Notes under the pieces: model-generated
Seen by the model: only the letters and a program-made list of their open reading frames with translations
Databases searched by the model: none
What the model was told of the DNA's origin: nothing
Translations under genes and position numbers: made by a program
DNA from: Perkinsus olseni
Taxonomy: Eukaryota; Perkinsozoa; Perkinsida; Perkinsidae
Direction: 5' to 3'
NCBI GenBank assembly: GCA_013115135.1
Contig: JABANP010000070.1
Span: 62,001-126,000 of the forward strand
DNA: 64,000 bases
Part shown: positions 11,640 to 22,634 of the stretch, one piece after another
Position numbering within the stretch: the stretch's first letter is position 1
How the letters are laid out: every line of letters begins with the position of its first letter

Positions 11640-12806
11640 CCTCAACGCTCAAGTCGGGCAAGAAGACTCCTCCGCTTGAAGGAGAAAACTACCGCATCAT
11701 TTCGCTCTGCGTGCGGACTGCGGGAAGGCTCATCACGTAAGGTTTTCTTCTCTGAGCAATCCTTTTCTCAGAGGGACAAGAGCTTCGAGGGGGCGATATC
11801 ACATCCTTTGGGGAGCGTTGAGAACGGTAAGGCTGTGTAGTCGAGGATGAAAGTAGGAAGGCTCCGTTGAAACAACTCCACTGCGTCGCTGGAGACCCAC
11901 TGATGAATAGCGCAAGACCCCGGGTCTTAGACCCGAGCCATGCTGATCGGCAAGCGCTCCGCCTGTCGAGTGTGACAGTGGAGGATTTCCGCTCTAACTG
12001 AGGGCGAGATTGAGGGCCAGACCTCGGCATACAGATGAATGAAGTCTCGGAGGGTACGAAGCGTGCTATTGACTAGCGATACACCTGTCCTGAATAGCGG
12101 CTAGTCAGGACAGGGACATTGCTAGTAGCAACTTACTACAACTCCCAAAACAAATGTGAAAATTTGGATTTCTCAAGAACCTCTGACGCCGGCACGAGAA
12201 TCCTAGGAAGCTGCTCCCCGATTGAGAGACTTGCCACTAAGAAGTTTCCAAGACGGGCGAAGCCTGCTGCGAGGGAAGCTAGTACTTACCCTTCTATGAA
12301 CTATGGACAGGAGGCCTTCGTGACGAGGGACTAGGAGCTCGGAAACCCGAACAGTGCTACCCCCAGTGCAGCCTGCACTGTGCAGGCCCTGCGGCGTGCG
12401 AGTGAGTGTCACCACAAAAACTTCACAAGGAATCTTGCAGAGGGCGACTAAATCTCGAGGACTCTTCCTTGCCAAGGGATGAGCCCTCGAGGTTCCTCGA
12501 AGTCCTCGTGGATAGCGGCTACTCGCTAGCTGCCCGACGTAGCGGATTCCGCGGCGCGAAAAAGCAGAATCGCTGTCGCCCGACCCTCGCGTGCCGATTA
12601 ACTTCCATAGGCCTATGATGGGCCGCCTATCGATGCGATTCGCATCGATACTATTAGGTTAAGTCGAATACCATAGGGGAGAATACCGACCGTCCAGGCA
12701 AGCGATGAGCTGCGCACCTTGGTTTACTCCTCATTCGTCTCCTCGTCATTCTCTGGCGTGGTCCATGCAGTTGCTGAGCCACCATTGTGCCGCACAATTT
12801 GTGCGT
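11640..12806. repeat. Downstream block of segmental duplication (copy before GNAT3)
   Basis: Homologous to 9300-10377, so GNAT2 and GNAT3 are parts of a duplicated unit of about 2.4 kb (start codons 2429 bp apart). It contains an inverted repeat with 10-bp arms at 12084-12093 and 12105-12114 that is absent from the other copy. No gene seen. Confidence 0.7.
12629..12649. repeat. Perfect 21-bp odd palindrome
   Basis: Arms ATCGATGCGA and TCGCATCGAT flank a single T at 12639. A separate perfect 12-bp palindrome (CATAGGCCTATG) lies at 12606-12617. Confidence 0.85.
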
Positions 12807-13640
12807 ATGAGACTCCCGAATCTCCTACTCGCGGGGTGGCCTCCCTGGATGGTCTTATCTATCAAAAGCCTACACCCCAACACACCCAATCTGAATGCTT
12901 CCCAGCTCGAATATCGGTTTCAGCCGGCCAGATTTAGAGAGGGCGTCGGGGGTGTATTTGGTGTTGGTACCTTCGAAGCCCTGGCTCCTATATCCAGGAA
13001 GGCCGAGGTGAGATATCCAAGCGGCCTACTATTTTTCTTTACGTTCCATTATCACTTGTCAATCCTAACGGAGGAGCCCGTGACTGCTTCAGATTATGGT
13101 TGCCTCCCTTAAGTATGGTTTTGTGACTAGACCTCAGCATGAAAGATGGGTCTATATATTCGCTGTTCGTGTAGAGGTAGGCTGGCAGAAAAGAGGAATC
13201 GCAACAGAAATGATCAGGAGGCTACTTGCATATGTGAGCATTCCTGAGTCGTTTCCGCTCCCGAAGTGCTAGCGTTGCTCAGATCAAAGGAGGATGGCCC
13301 CAAGTCGCTGGTGCATACCTTGGAGTCTTCGAAAACAATGAACCGGCCAAGAGGCTGTACGAGAAAATAGGCTTCGTTCATAGAGGGGAAGTAAGCTCGC
13401 TCCACAAACGCTTGAATACAGGGAATTTCCTGTGGCACGAAGTCCGTCCCAGCTCCTCCCCGTTAGGTATATATTCTAAATGAAACAACACTGACCCTTG
13501 GATACGTCTTTCCTTTCCATTCGTCACCGACTGACAATTTGCCGAAGGATTTAGTGCGTCAAGGAGTGCCTTTGCCTCGCACCAACGACCTCGTCGGAAG
13601 ACGCCTGTTCGATGTTCTGTTTGCTCATGACAGTAAGTGA
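12807..13640 (+). CDS. GNAT family N-acetyltransferase, tandem copy 3
   Basis: Exons 12807-13007, 13093-13233, 13283-13390 and 13467-13640 give 207 codons. It is the closest paralogue of copy 2: both share LNASQLEYRF, EALAPISRKA, VTRPQHERWVYIF and GFVHRGE. The acetyl-CoA loop is QKRGIAT and motif B is LYEKIGF. Exon 1 is slightly longer than in copy 2 because of a Gly/Phe-rich insertion (REGVGGVFGVGTF). The terminal exon carries LGYVFPFHSSPTDNLPKD and ends FAHDSK. The short N-terminal hydrophobic run (NLLLAGWPPWMVLS) is weaker than in copy 1. Same orientation and spacing as the other copies; co-regulation is possible but unproven. Confidence 0.8.
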
Positions 13641-14665
13641 GTAGCTCTTAACATCTAATGTTGAGACTCATGGCATTTCGAGTGTCGTGATGTCCTTGAC
13701 AACAATGCTGATGATGAGGATGGTGCGACACCATTGGTGTTAATTGACAAGAGGATCACCCGTGTTGTGTGAAATACGAGTTAAACGCGAAATGAGTATT
13801 AAAGCCTTTAAACTAAAGGGATCAGAACGAGTACAGCGTTCGTACGTTGAACGCACACCGCCCTAATAAGTGACGGGTTGTGACGCGTGAGCGTGAACAG
13901 ACAATCACACTCCTACCGGAACCAACAGCACACCGAAAGAATCATGAAATGCTCCAAGCTAAGCTGCAGACTAGCTACCAGTCTGTTGATGAACAAGGGA
14001 GTCTGAATCAAAGAAATGTCTACAAGCGCGAAAAATAACGCAATTCAGTTGATGGCTCCTGATGGCCGAGTTTCTTTATCCTGAAAGGACTTGCTAGTGT
14101 TCAAGGGAGTTGATGAGGGATAGATCATTATTTGTCGGATATTGTTGCGTTCGTTGCCTGGCATGGGCGCGAATTATGAAGCCCTGACAATTAGGTGTAA
14201 AGTCTCTTTTCCCCCCTACCCTGCGGTCCTCGGGACACTGAGTGTCCGACACTCTGCAGGTGGCTGAAGTATCCTCCCGCTCTTACGTTAGTTCCGGATT
14301 TTACTCAATAAGTAAGATCATTTTGCAAAAATGGCATTAAGCATTCAATAACTGTATCACCTATTACTACGAATAAAGTACGGTTGCCGACGGCAACTTG
14401 CCGTGCTACTGTAATCAGTCTAACGATTGACCACTCATTAGCGCCCCAATTAAGCGTGGCCGACTTCAAGTCGGCCAAGCGGAGGAAGACATCATGTCAT
14501 GGGCTATGGCTGGTGTCGGAAACAGTGGCCTCGTTACCGCTCGAGGTGTCGCGGCGATACTTTACCCTCTCTTCGCGCGCCAGTGAACTTCCATGCGGGT
14601 TGGCATGCCCTTGGTTACAATGTGAACAACTTCCAGGCATAAGTTGTGCAGTTGTTGGTATCTTC
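13641..14665. other. Intergenic region between GNAT3 and GNAT4
   Basis: About 1 kb without a supported gene. A stretch near 14395-14470 resembles 11605-11660 (shared ACGATTGACCACTC box and CAAGTCGG), an edge of the local duplication. Confidence 0.5.
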
Positions 14666-15569
14666 ATGCTGCGCCCTAGCATCCCTAGTCTCCTATGCGC
14701 TGGGCTGCTGCCGTGGATCGTCTCTAGTTTACGAAGGGCACAACCCGAGAGCACACCAAGGAATATCACCATTGACCCTTTCCAACTCCACTACGAATTC
14801 TTGCCTAACACTTTTGGAGATCAAAGCAGTGTTATCTTTGAGGGTATGAAAATTTATGCCAAGATGACAGAGGTGATAGATCAAGACGGGTTCACGTCGC
14901 TCATAGCGTGGGACTCAGTCCCAGGGACTGCTGCCTACCAGTGGCGACGGACTGATCGGATCAGTCTGATCCTTGCGCATCTCAGGCTCAAGCCGCCTCT
15001 ATTGGTTCTACTGAATTGACAGTCGCCACAGTTGGATTCATTCTAGTAAGCGTACCAAGGTATCCAACGTTGCTCCAAATACACGATGTTAATGTGAGAG
15101 AAGACTGCCGGAGGAACGGAATTGCAACATATATGATTACAAGGCTACTTGCTTCCGTAAGTTGTCTGGTCCTCACATTCGAGAACCATAGTTTTCCAGA
15201 TCAAGAAGGGGTGGCCCCAAGTCGCTGGAGCATACTTGGCAGTATGGCCTCCTAATGACCCAGCCAAGCGGGCGTACGAGAAGATAGGCTTCATTTACGT
15301 GGATAGTGTGGACATGATCAACAACGGTGAGTGATCAGGATCGTCAGCAAAGGCATGCATGAGAATCATGGCAATGCCGGGGACTCCTCGTCAAGCTGTA
15401 GAGTGATATCTCAGGACAACCACTTCGTCTGGATGGATATGTCTTTGATTTCAAATCGTCGGCGGCCGACAGGTTACCACAGGATGTAAATCCGGAGGGA
15501 ATGGAGCTGCCGATAACAGCTTACCCTGTGGATGACGAATTGTTTGAAAAAATTATTTCTATGCTATAA
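14666..15569 (+). CDS. GNAT family N-acetyltransferase, tandem copy 4 (exon 2 acceptor irregular)
   Basis: Exon 1 is 14666-14872, exon 2 about 15016-15156, exon 3 15200-15326 and exon 4 15415-15569. The N-terminus is hydrophobic (LLCAGLLPWIVSS). Exon 2 has RRNGIAT, exon 3 has GAYLAVWPPND and AYEKIGF, and exon 4 has LDGYVFDFKSSAADRLP. Aligning exon 2 to the fixed 141-bp length of the other copies puts its start at 15016, where the bases before it are AA instead of AG. The nearest AG, at 15021-15022, would break the frame unless a different donor is used (for example at 14844). The copy may therefore be spliced differently, carry a splice mutation, or contain a base error. Intron 3 is phase 1, as in copy 1. 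Confidence 0.65.
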
Positions 15570-16302
15570 TCGCGCCTCAGCAAGTGTGAGGGACTCTCCC
15601 AGATGAGTCCTCATCATCAGCAATCAATGTCATTCCCGCCAGGATGGTGTTTGTTGTTGCCCGCAGGAGTAAATCTTTTGAGTTTTGAGTAGAGGTATCC
15701 ACGCATTGCGTGGCACGCAACCGGTACGTTCATCATGGGCCGCTGTTGTCGTGTCGCAGGCGCGCACACCATTGTTCGTGAGATTGTCCTCTGCTAGGCT
15801 TGAGTGATTTACCATTGATCTGTTCATACGTTATTGAGATTCACTTCTCCTATCTCTGGGTATTGTGTTTCCTGGATTACAGCCGACCATCTTCGACTCT
15901 CGGAGGGAAGACGCCCAAGACCCTTCGCATCCCTCTGAGACTAATCGAAAAAATGTGAGGTATTTGCTTAGACTCGGGAGTATTACCTTAGATTCTACAA
16001 GCTTCATGTGCAAGATTGCTTCATGTGTGAACCAGATAAGGTACGAGCGCTAGTGATACAATCGCGGCGAGTTCAACTTGCGCGAAGAGCGAACAGACTT
16101 GGCTGAGAACGTATCTCAGGGACCTCAATGCGAATCAGTCTGATTCAATCAGATTTGCATTGTAGATTTGCCAAATCTAACTGATACATCCGAGGGCTTC
16201 GGAGCCTTCAGACCGAAGCCCAATGGACGAGGAATGTGCGATACGGGGTCGCGACTCGCGAGTAATTCCAGAATTACCGCTGAAAACGGACCGCGGCAGT
16301 AC

Positions 16303-16353
16303 AATTATTCTTTCGGCTTGAGGAGAACTTCTCCTCAAGTCGAAAGAATAATT
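16303..16353. repeat. Near-perfect hairpin, 25-bp arms, one-base centre
   Basis: Arms 16303-16327 and 16329-16353 are reverse complements with one mismatch around a single C at 16328. A second small palindrome (CCTTCTC...GAGAAGG) follows directly. Confidence 0.85.
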
Positions 16354-16585
16354 TTCCCTTCTCCTCGAGAAGGGCCATACGATGAAGGGAGCGGCGTGTT
16401 TCGGACGTGCGCAGCATGATGGGATTTAATCTCCCGAGTCGCCGGCACTTTCTAGAGGGCCTAAGGGTTTACTCAAGTTCCTCAAGGTTCCAACCAAGAT
16501 CAGCCGACAAAGACGAACAGGCATAGCGGTAAAAACTATGCTGTAGTGCAGCGGCTGTACATTAGCGACGCCAATGCGACGAAAA

Positions 16586-16606
16586 TGAGACGGGAATCCC
16601 GTCTCA
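16586..16606. repeat. Perfect 21-bp odd palindrome
   Basis: Arms TGAGACGGGA and TCCCGTCTCA flank a single A at 16596. Confidence 0.85.
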
Positions 16607-16758
16607 CTTGTCGTACTACGTGTTAGGCAGTCGTCATAACCAACTAGACCACTACAGCAAGCTCAAATGGCACCTCATTCCGCGGGCCCGGTGAGCTCCG
16701 TGATCTTAAATACCCGTCTACAATATAGGCCGTGCTCAGCAGCAAGACACCTAAACGC

Positions 16759-16830
16759 GGGCTGAGTCGAGAATCGAACTCGAGACCTCTCGCACCCAAA
16801 GCGAGAATCATACCACTAGACCACACAGCC
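16759..16830 (-). tRNA. tRNA-Pro (anticodon TGG)
   Basis: The minus strand folds into a 72-nt cloverleaf. The anticodon stem CTCGC/GCGAG holds loop TTTGGGT, giving anticodon TGG. The T stem is TCGAG/CTCGA with loop TTCGATT. The acceptor stem GGCTGTG/CTCAGCC has one T-T mismatch at pair 6-67. There is no intron and no encoded CCA, as usual for nuclear genes. The box B consensus is intact. Confidence 0.9.
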
Positions 16831-17652
16831 ACAACGCAATGTGTCTAGCAGGGGCTTCGGTGTCCCAGAACCAGTCGCTAGAAACCGGGCGCATTCGAAG
16901 ACGCCGTAGCAACTCCAACTCGGCGCATGATCTGATGCATATTTCGGATGATGGTGCAATTATTGTCACGGGATGACAAATCATTACGACCTATGAGTGT
17001 GCAGTCAACCTGGTCGTACGAGCAGACATTACAACGCCTACGCCGCGGAAGTGACGTCGAATGACCTTGCTTAAATCAAGCTCGGAAAACCACGCTGTAA
17101 CCTTTCTTGGAAAAGGTCGCAGAACGCTAGTTTCTATCACTGCAAAGTGCACTGCTCTGCACCTTGCATTCCCTCACCTTGCAGATTTCCGCTCATCCGA
17201 GACAATAGACTTCCAGCTCTTGAACTTATGACAGAATATCTCTAACCTCGACCGGAGCACTGCTCCGGGAGCAGTATAACTATGCAAGAGCAGCTCCAAG
17301 TCTGTTGCAGAACCTCGCAGAAAATCGACGGAGAGCTTGAAGCGAGGGATGCTGTCCATAGAGAGTCTTAGCGCTGCCTATGACTCTCGGTCGACCGAAC
17401 ACGGTGCTTAAAACATCGCGTTAGCCGAATGCTCTCCTCTGTCCACCTAGTGGGTATTACCCGACTTCTCCCGATGTCTATTGAGGACACATTATTGAGC
17501 CGCCATATCGCGTCGACGCACCGGTAAGCCACGAGAACAGCAGCGAGATCCAGTCCGTGGTGTTACGAACTGCAACGTGAAGTAGCACTGGTGTTTCGAC
17601 CGAGATTCTCGGAGAAGACCTTGAGTGAGATATTCTGCCTTGAGAGTCTTAA

Positions 17653-17687
17653 GTTTCTGAGGGTCTTAAGTTAAGACCCTCAGAAAC
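17653..17687. repeat. Perfect 35-bp odd palindrome (17-bp arms)
   Basis: Arms 17653-17669 and 17671-17687 are exact reverse complements around a single G at 17670. A smaller one-base-centre palindrome (TGGTGAGA G TCTCACCA) lies at 17786-17802. Confidence 0.85.
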
Positions 17688-19660
17688 AGTACATCAGCAA
17701 CTGATACCGGCTATTGGCGATAACCGGCGACAGTAACTAATTTTCTCCGAGTAACTACGTTCCGCTGCTGTTTCTGCGCAGTGGCTGGTGAGAGTCTCAC
17801 CAGAGTCTCACCGCGAGACCCTTTGCTTCATCACCCTGAGGCAGAACACTCTTCTCACTGGAGCCTTCCCTACTTCTCACCAAGAACAACCGAAAGTTCT
17901 TACTCGAACAGAAAGTAGAATCCACTCGTGCTCGTAACTTATTCGAGCAATAAAATGAGAAAGTCAGATATGCTGGAGTAATTCAAGTCCGATGGGGAGG
18001 AGCAAGGAAAGCTGGTTGGGATGTATTTACCGTAACATTGCGGGAAGTAGGTGGTTGCAGATGAGATCCTCTCGCCTCTTTTGTACAATCTCGTTGGGAC
18101 ACGAATGCACAGAGGACTCGCATTCTGGTAGCTGACCGACGAAGAGCATCGAACTCACGAGGACCGTATAGCACAGGGCGGCAGGCGGTGAGAGTCGCCG
18201 CCTGCCACCGCCATGTAATCACGACATTTGGTGTTATGGTTCTCTCTCACGACCCACCGGGACCTTGAACCACTCGCTACTAGCAATCTTGGCAAGTCGG
18301 GATTCTTTCTCCGGGTCAATTCCATCCTATGGATTCCCATGCGATACCGGACTACAACCGGGTAGGTCTTACCCGCGCTAGTCAAAGTTTCCATGAATTC
18401 ACACAACCCTGCAAGTTGAGACACTTCATAAATCTGAGAAGCACACAGTGTGTGCCACACACTGTCGTGCGAACCTTGCTTCTCAATGAGAGGTTCTCAT
18501 GAAACTAACATCGAGAATGTTGTTCAGCACCAGGGTGTGGTGACCTCGAGTGCATAATTCATGAAATTGCTAGTTTGGAAGCAGGATCTTCCAACTGAAC
18601 GAGACACGCAGGTTTTCATCCAGGCGCTATCACCGTGAGCCAACGCCGATCCCGACCTCGGCGAATCGCCGACCGGCATGACAGCACAGGGCTATGCCCT
18701 ATGCGGCTCGCATCCATGGCGAGCCATCGCTACTGGCGTAGCCATCGCCAGGCGTAGCCTACGATGGATCCAGTAGCATCCAGTAGCCAACAGCGAAGCC
18801 TAGACAAGAAAAAGCATCAACAAATACTGCCATCTGCTATAAATAAGTCACCGCTGGGTGCTGAATACCACGATCGTCAAAGCGATCTCGAGATGCTAAA
18901 CAAAGCTCTCGAAAGTCAATACTTGTCAGCCTCACATTCTTGATCCATGAATCGTGAAACCGCCCTTCGCAACGGACGCTTCGTCTATTCCGAGACGTAA
19001 CGGATTCGGCATCGTTAAGTATCCTTCATCGTTACAGTAGCTATAACATCATCACAAGGAAGATACACCCCCGAAATGGAAAACCGCCAGCGAAAACCGC
19101 ATCACCCATTCAAATTTGCGAAAATCGCGCGGAAAAAATAAATCTCGGAAAACGCGTTAGAATTCCGCGGAACATTGTTAAAACAGGTGATAAAGTCCAT
19201 TATCACTCCACGCCGCGGAGTCCGCGGTTTTCGCAATAACCATCGCGTGGTTAACGCCATTCTGCGATTAACAGGTGCAGCTCCGAGACACCACCGACTA
19301 CCAGCGAGACGCGAAACGTACACCACACACCGGGCATACTATTGAAACAGAGTGCTGAAACGTTGCGTGCAATTAAGATTCATGGCTCAGGTGGTATGCC
19401 GCATCTCGCCATGCCGATGCTACTCCGTGCTTTGGACATGAAGCAGCGAACTCTCGGAAGCGACGGCTCTGAGAAGAGACAGAACATAAACTTGGTAGAG
19501 CACAAAGGAAATATGTCACGACAGAGTTGAATCATGAAGCTGCCTGGATCACTATCTGGTAGTTCATAGGTCTACATCGAGCCACATACGGTCGACAGAT
19601 TGACTCGACTACAGTCACTGACTCGAGATTACAGTGACACCAGCGGTAGCGTCCCATGCT

Positions 19661-19683
19661 GCTAGCATCATGATGATGCTAGC
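19661..19683. repeat. Perfect hairpin, 10-bp arms, 3-nt loop
   Basis: Arms GCTAGCATCA and TGATGCTAGC are separated by TGA. Confidence 0.8.
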
Positions 19684-22594
19684 GGGTGGCGATAGATAAC
19701 CTTACCATCTCAAAGCGAAACGCTGGTTCGACATGGTTCATTGCATGGTCATGGAAATCGTAAGACAACCGCTCGATCTGCACAATAGTTACCCTCGGCA
19801 CTCTCCCAGCAAGCTCAGATAAAATCTGAAAATTAAGTCCAAAGGCGGGCATTGGTGACTCCAAGATGGCACGCTTTGATCGAAAGAGCTCCTCCAGCTA
19901 CCTCTTCCCGTCTGGTTCCGTCGCATGCGCCGCTCATTAGTGCTGCTAGGATCTGTGTGATAGTCAACTGTGATACCTCGAGCGTAGACAAAGCGTTATC
20001 GAGGACTTCACCTGAAAGTGAAGATTGAGCGTTCGATATGGATTCGGCATGCAGATTGGGAATTATGTCTCAAACCCAGCTGATTTCAAACCACAGAGGG
20101 AAGGGTTACAGAGCTGAAGGGGTGCTAACATGGCATAGACAAAGTGTCAATCCGAGTCCAATGGCAGAGCCACGAGATACTTGAACAACGTACGCAAGAG
20201 CTTAGTTGGATCTTCGTGCCGAGGAATGTCGCCCTCCATTGACATCACTTGCACCAGACACTGTGCTGCTTCTCGTCCGGACGTAGAACAGACTGAAAAA
20301 ACACTGTCGAATGCTCTTTCCCAGGAAAAGGGCTCATGTCGACACAGCTGTTACCCTCCGCAACTTACGCGCTTTCTGGTAGATTTCCGCCTCGGGCGAT
20401 TGACTTCCGTCCAGTCGCAGGTACGGCAAACTCCGCACCAAGATCGAGGGGCTGAGCCCACTTTCCGCGACAATCGCTTCGCTAACTCTGCTCTTATCCC
20501 AACCCAGAAGATGGCAGGTCTTCAATAACGTGAGCAGATCCTCGGGAGGGTATCTAGTTAACAGGAAAACCTGAATCCAGCCGTTCTATTCACATTAGAG
20601 AGATACGCACTTTCCACCGCATAGCAGAAGAACTTTCCACTCACGTCGGAGCCGAAGCGGAAAAGGATGAGCGTGAGATTGTATCACAGGAAGGGTAGGC
20701 TACTCACAAAAAAGTACTCGCAGAGTAGTAGTCCGCTCGCGATACTGCGGCATATCGAGGACGAATGGCGTGAAGCACAGGATGCAACCTTTTCTTTCGC
20801 AATAGGGGAATAGATTATCCGTAAAGTCGCGATGCACAAAGCACTCCCGTGAGCAACTTGTGGCCGAGGAGTCGTCTTGGCATACGCGGTTTCCATCGGA
20901 GACTTCCATAATTTCGCCTCTCAATCAGATCAAGATGCTCTCTCGGTATCCTCACACCCCGCAGCAGTTCCCGCTCATCTGAAAGTTGAAAAACTCGATC
21001 GGAGTCGCTGCAAGTTGATCACGCACCGGTATGGATGCTCGCAGTCCGGCTCACAAGCTGCAAAAGCTGGTCGCTTGACAACGCGGAGACCTCCAGAGCA
21101 TCGTAGCACAGAGTGAGAAGCTTCGTGAACTGAAAGCAGAGACGGATGAGGTTGGTAAAGTGAATATTCGCCCGCTCTGCAGGTGAGTTATTTTGCTCGA
21201 AGGAATAATTCTCCAGTTGACTTTATTCGTCGAAGAAAGTCGCCCTATGCTCAGGCAACGCACCAGTAAATTTTTAGTAAAAAATCATAATTGATGCACT
21301 GGCCACCGGGAAGAAGCCTACTATACTCGTTTCAAGACCGCCTAGCTGAATGCTCCCGCCGAATTGGAACTGCTACTTCACGAGACTCATGAATCATGAC
21401 AACGCCACAGGAGGAGATTGTGCATGACAACTGAGTATTGCTATGCGGTCCATGACTAACCTTAGCTGAATTCTCCCGTATCTCCTTCTGTCCCATACCC
21501 TGACAGGGGTTGTCACCGACGTCGAGATGGCCGAGGGAGCGGAAGGCACAAATGAGGGCTGTCAGGGCACGAGTTGATAGTGAAGAGACTGATAGCGATG
21601 AATTGGCGCGAGCTGTCGCTCAATATACAACAGCGGTTACCATGCCCATCGTCACCGCCTTGAATGAACGTGGACATTCGATCCACCAAGATGCCCAAAG
21701 CACCTGAAGGAACCACAACAAGGTATACTTGTACGCCTGGAGCACAGCAATCCTTATCAGAAGATTGTTAACGAAGAGAATCTTAGAGTTAGTAAGAACA
21801 CGTAGGACAAGAGTGCCTGCGTGGACAGGTATCGTAGAATCATGCAACCGCACAACAAAGAAACGCCGTCGTTGTTCATGCGTTCGAAGAAACGGTGCTA
21901 CAAGATGCGTGACGAGATGAGCAGCATAGAGTGGCGCTCATGATGTCAGAATGTATTGGGAAAGACCGAGCGCGACAGGTTCGGGAAGATCTTCTCGCAC
22001 GACCGGCGCGGAAGAGTAAAACTGGCAGGCTTGGGATGCGAAGTCAAGAGGCATTGAGCAAGACTCTCTTTCTCCTTCTCACCGCTTGTCAGGCCGGGAG
22101 GTCCAACCTGAAGGCGCGAGAGTGATCTCAGGGTTTCGCCGAACGAAGCCTCGCCGATCTCATCCGCCAGAAGAAAGTCACTATGCGCCTCGGTGAGCGC
22201 AGAGACGAAGCGATTGGTCCACTCCTCGAAGACCTAAAGACCATGAGAGTTTCGAAACACTTCTTTGTCAGACGGCCATGCAAAGGACCCGTGAAGTTCA
22301 ATGCTTTGTAAACCGTACGGCAAATAGTCATTCACAGTTGCTAATTTGGACAGAAAAGCGAAGGGCGAGAGAAGAGTGCTCCAAGAGAATCTGCCGAGAG
22401 TGCCTACCACATCGTCCGCCAGTTTTATCGAGTCCAAACATCCCGGTATCGCCAGGAGCTCAGCAATACCTAAGACAAGTATCCTCGCTAGGAGCCCATT
22501 CTAGCCGCTAGCGCAAGAGGACGAATAGAGGCAACAGGCCGGTGGTAATGATTGTTATATCAACCATACCCATGTATACTCAAGACAGATCGAA

Positions 22595-22634
22595 GATCCA
22601 CGAACAAGCTGTTATAACAGGTTATTCGTGGATC
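22595..22634. repeat. Nested inverted repeat, 40 bp
   Basis: Outer arms GATCCACGAA (22595-22604) and TTCGTGGATC (22625-22634) enclose a perfect 12-bp palindrome CTGTTATAACAG at 22609-22620, with 4-nt spacers on both sides. Confidence 0.8.

Larger units (their letters stand above)
15570..16758. other. Intergenic DNA rich in inverted repeats
   Basis: No open frame with recognisable motifs. Two strong odd palindromes (16303-16353 and 16586-16606) are listed separately. Confidence 0.5.
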
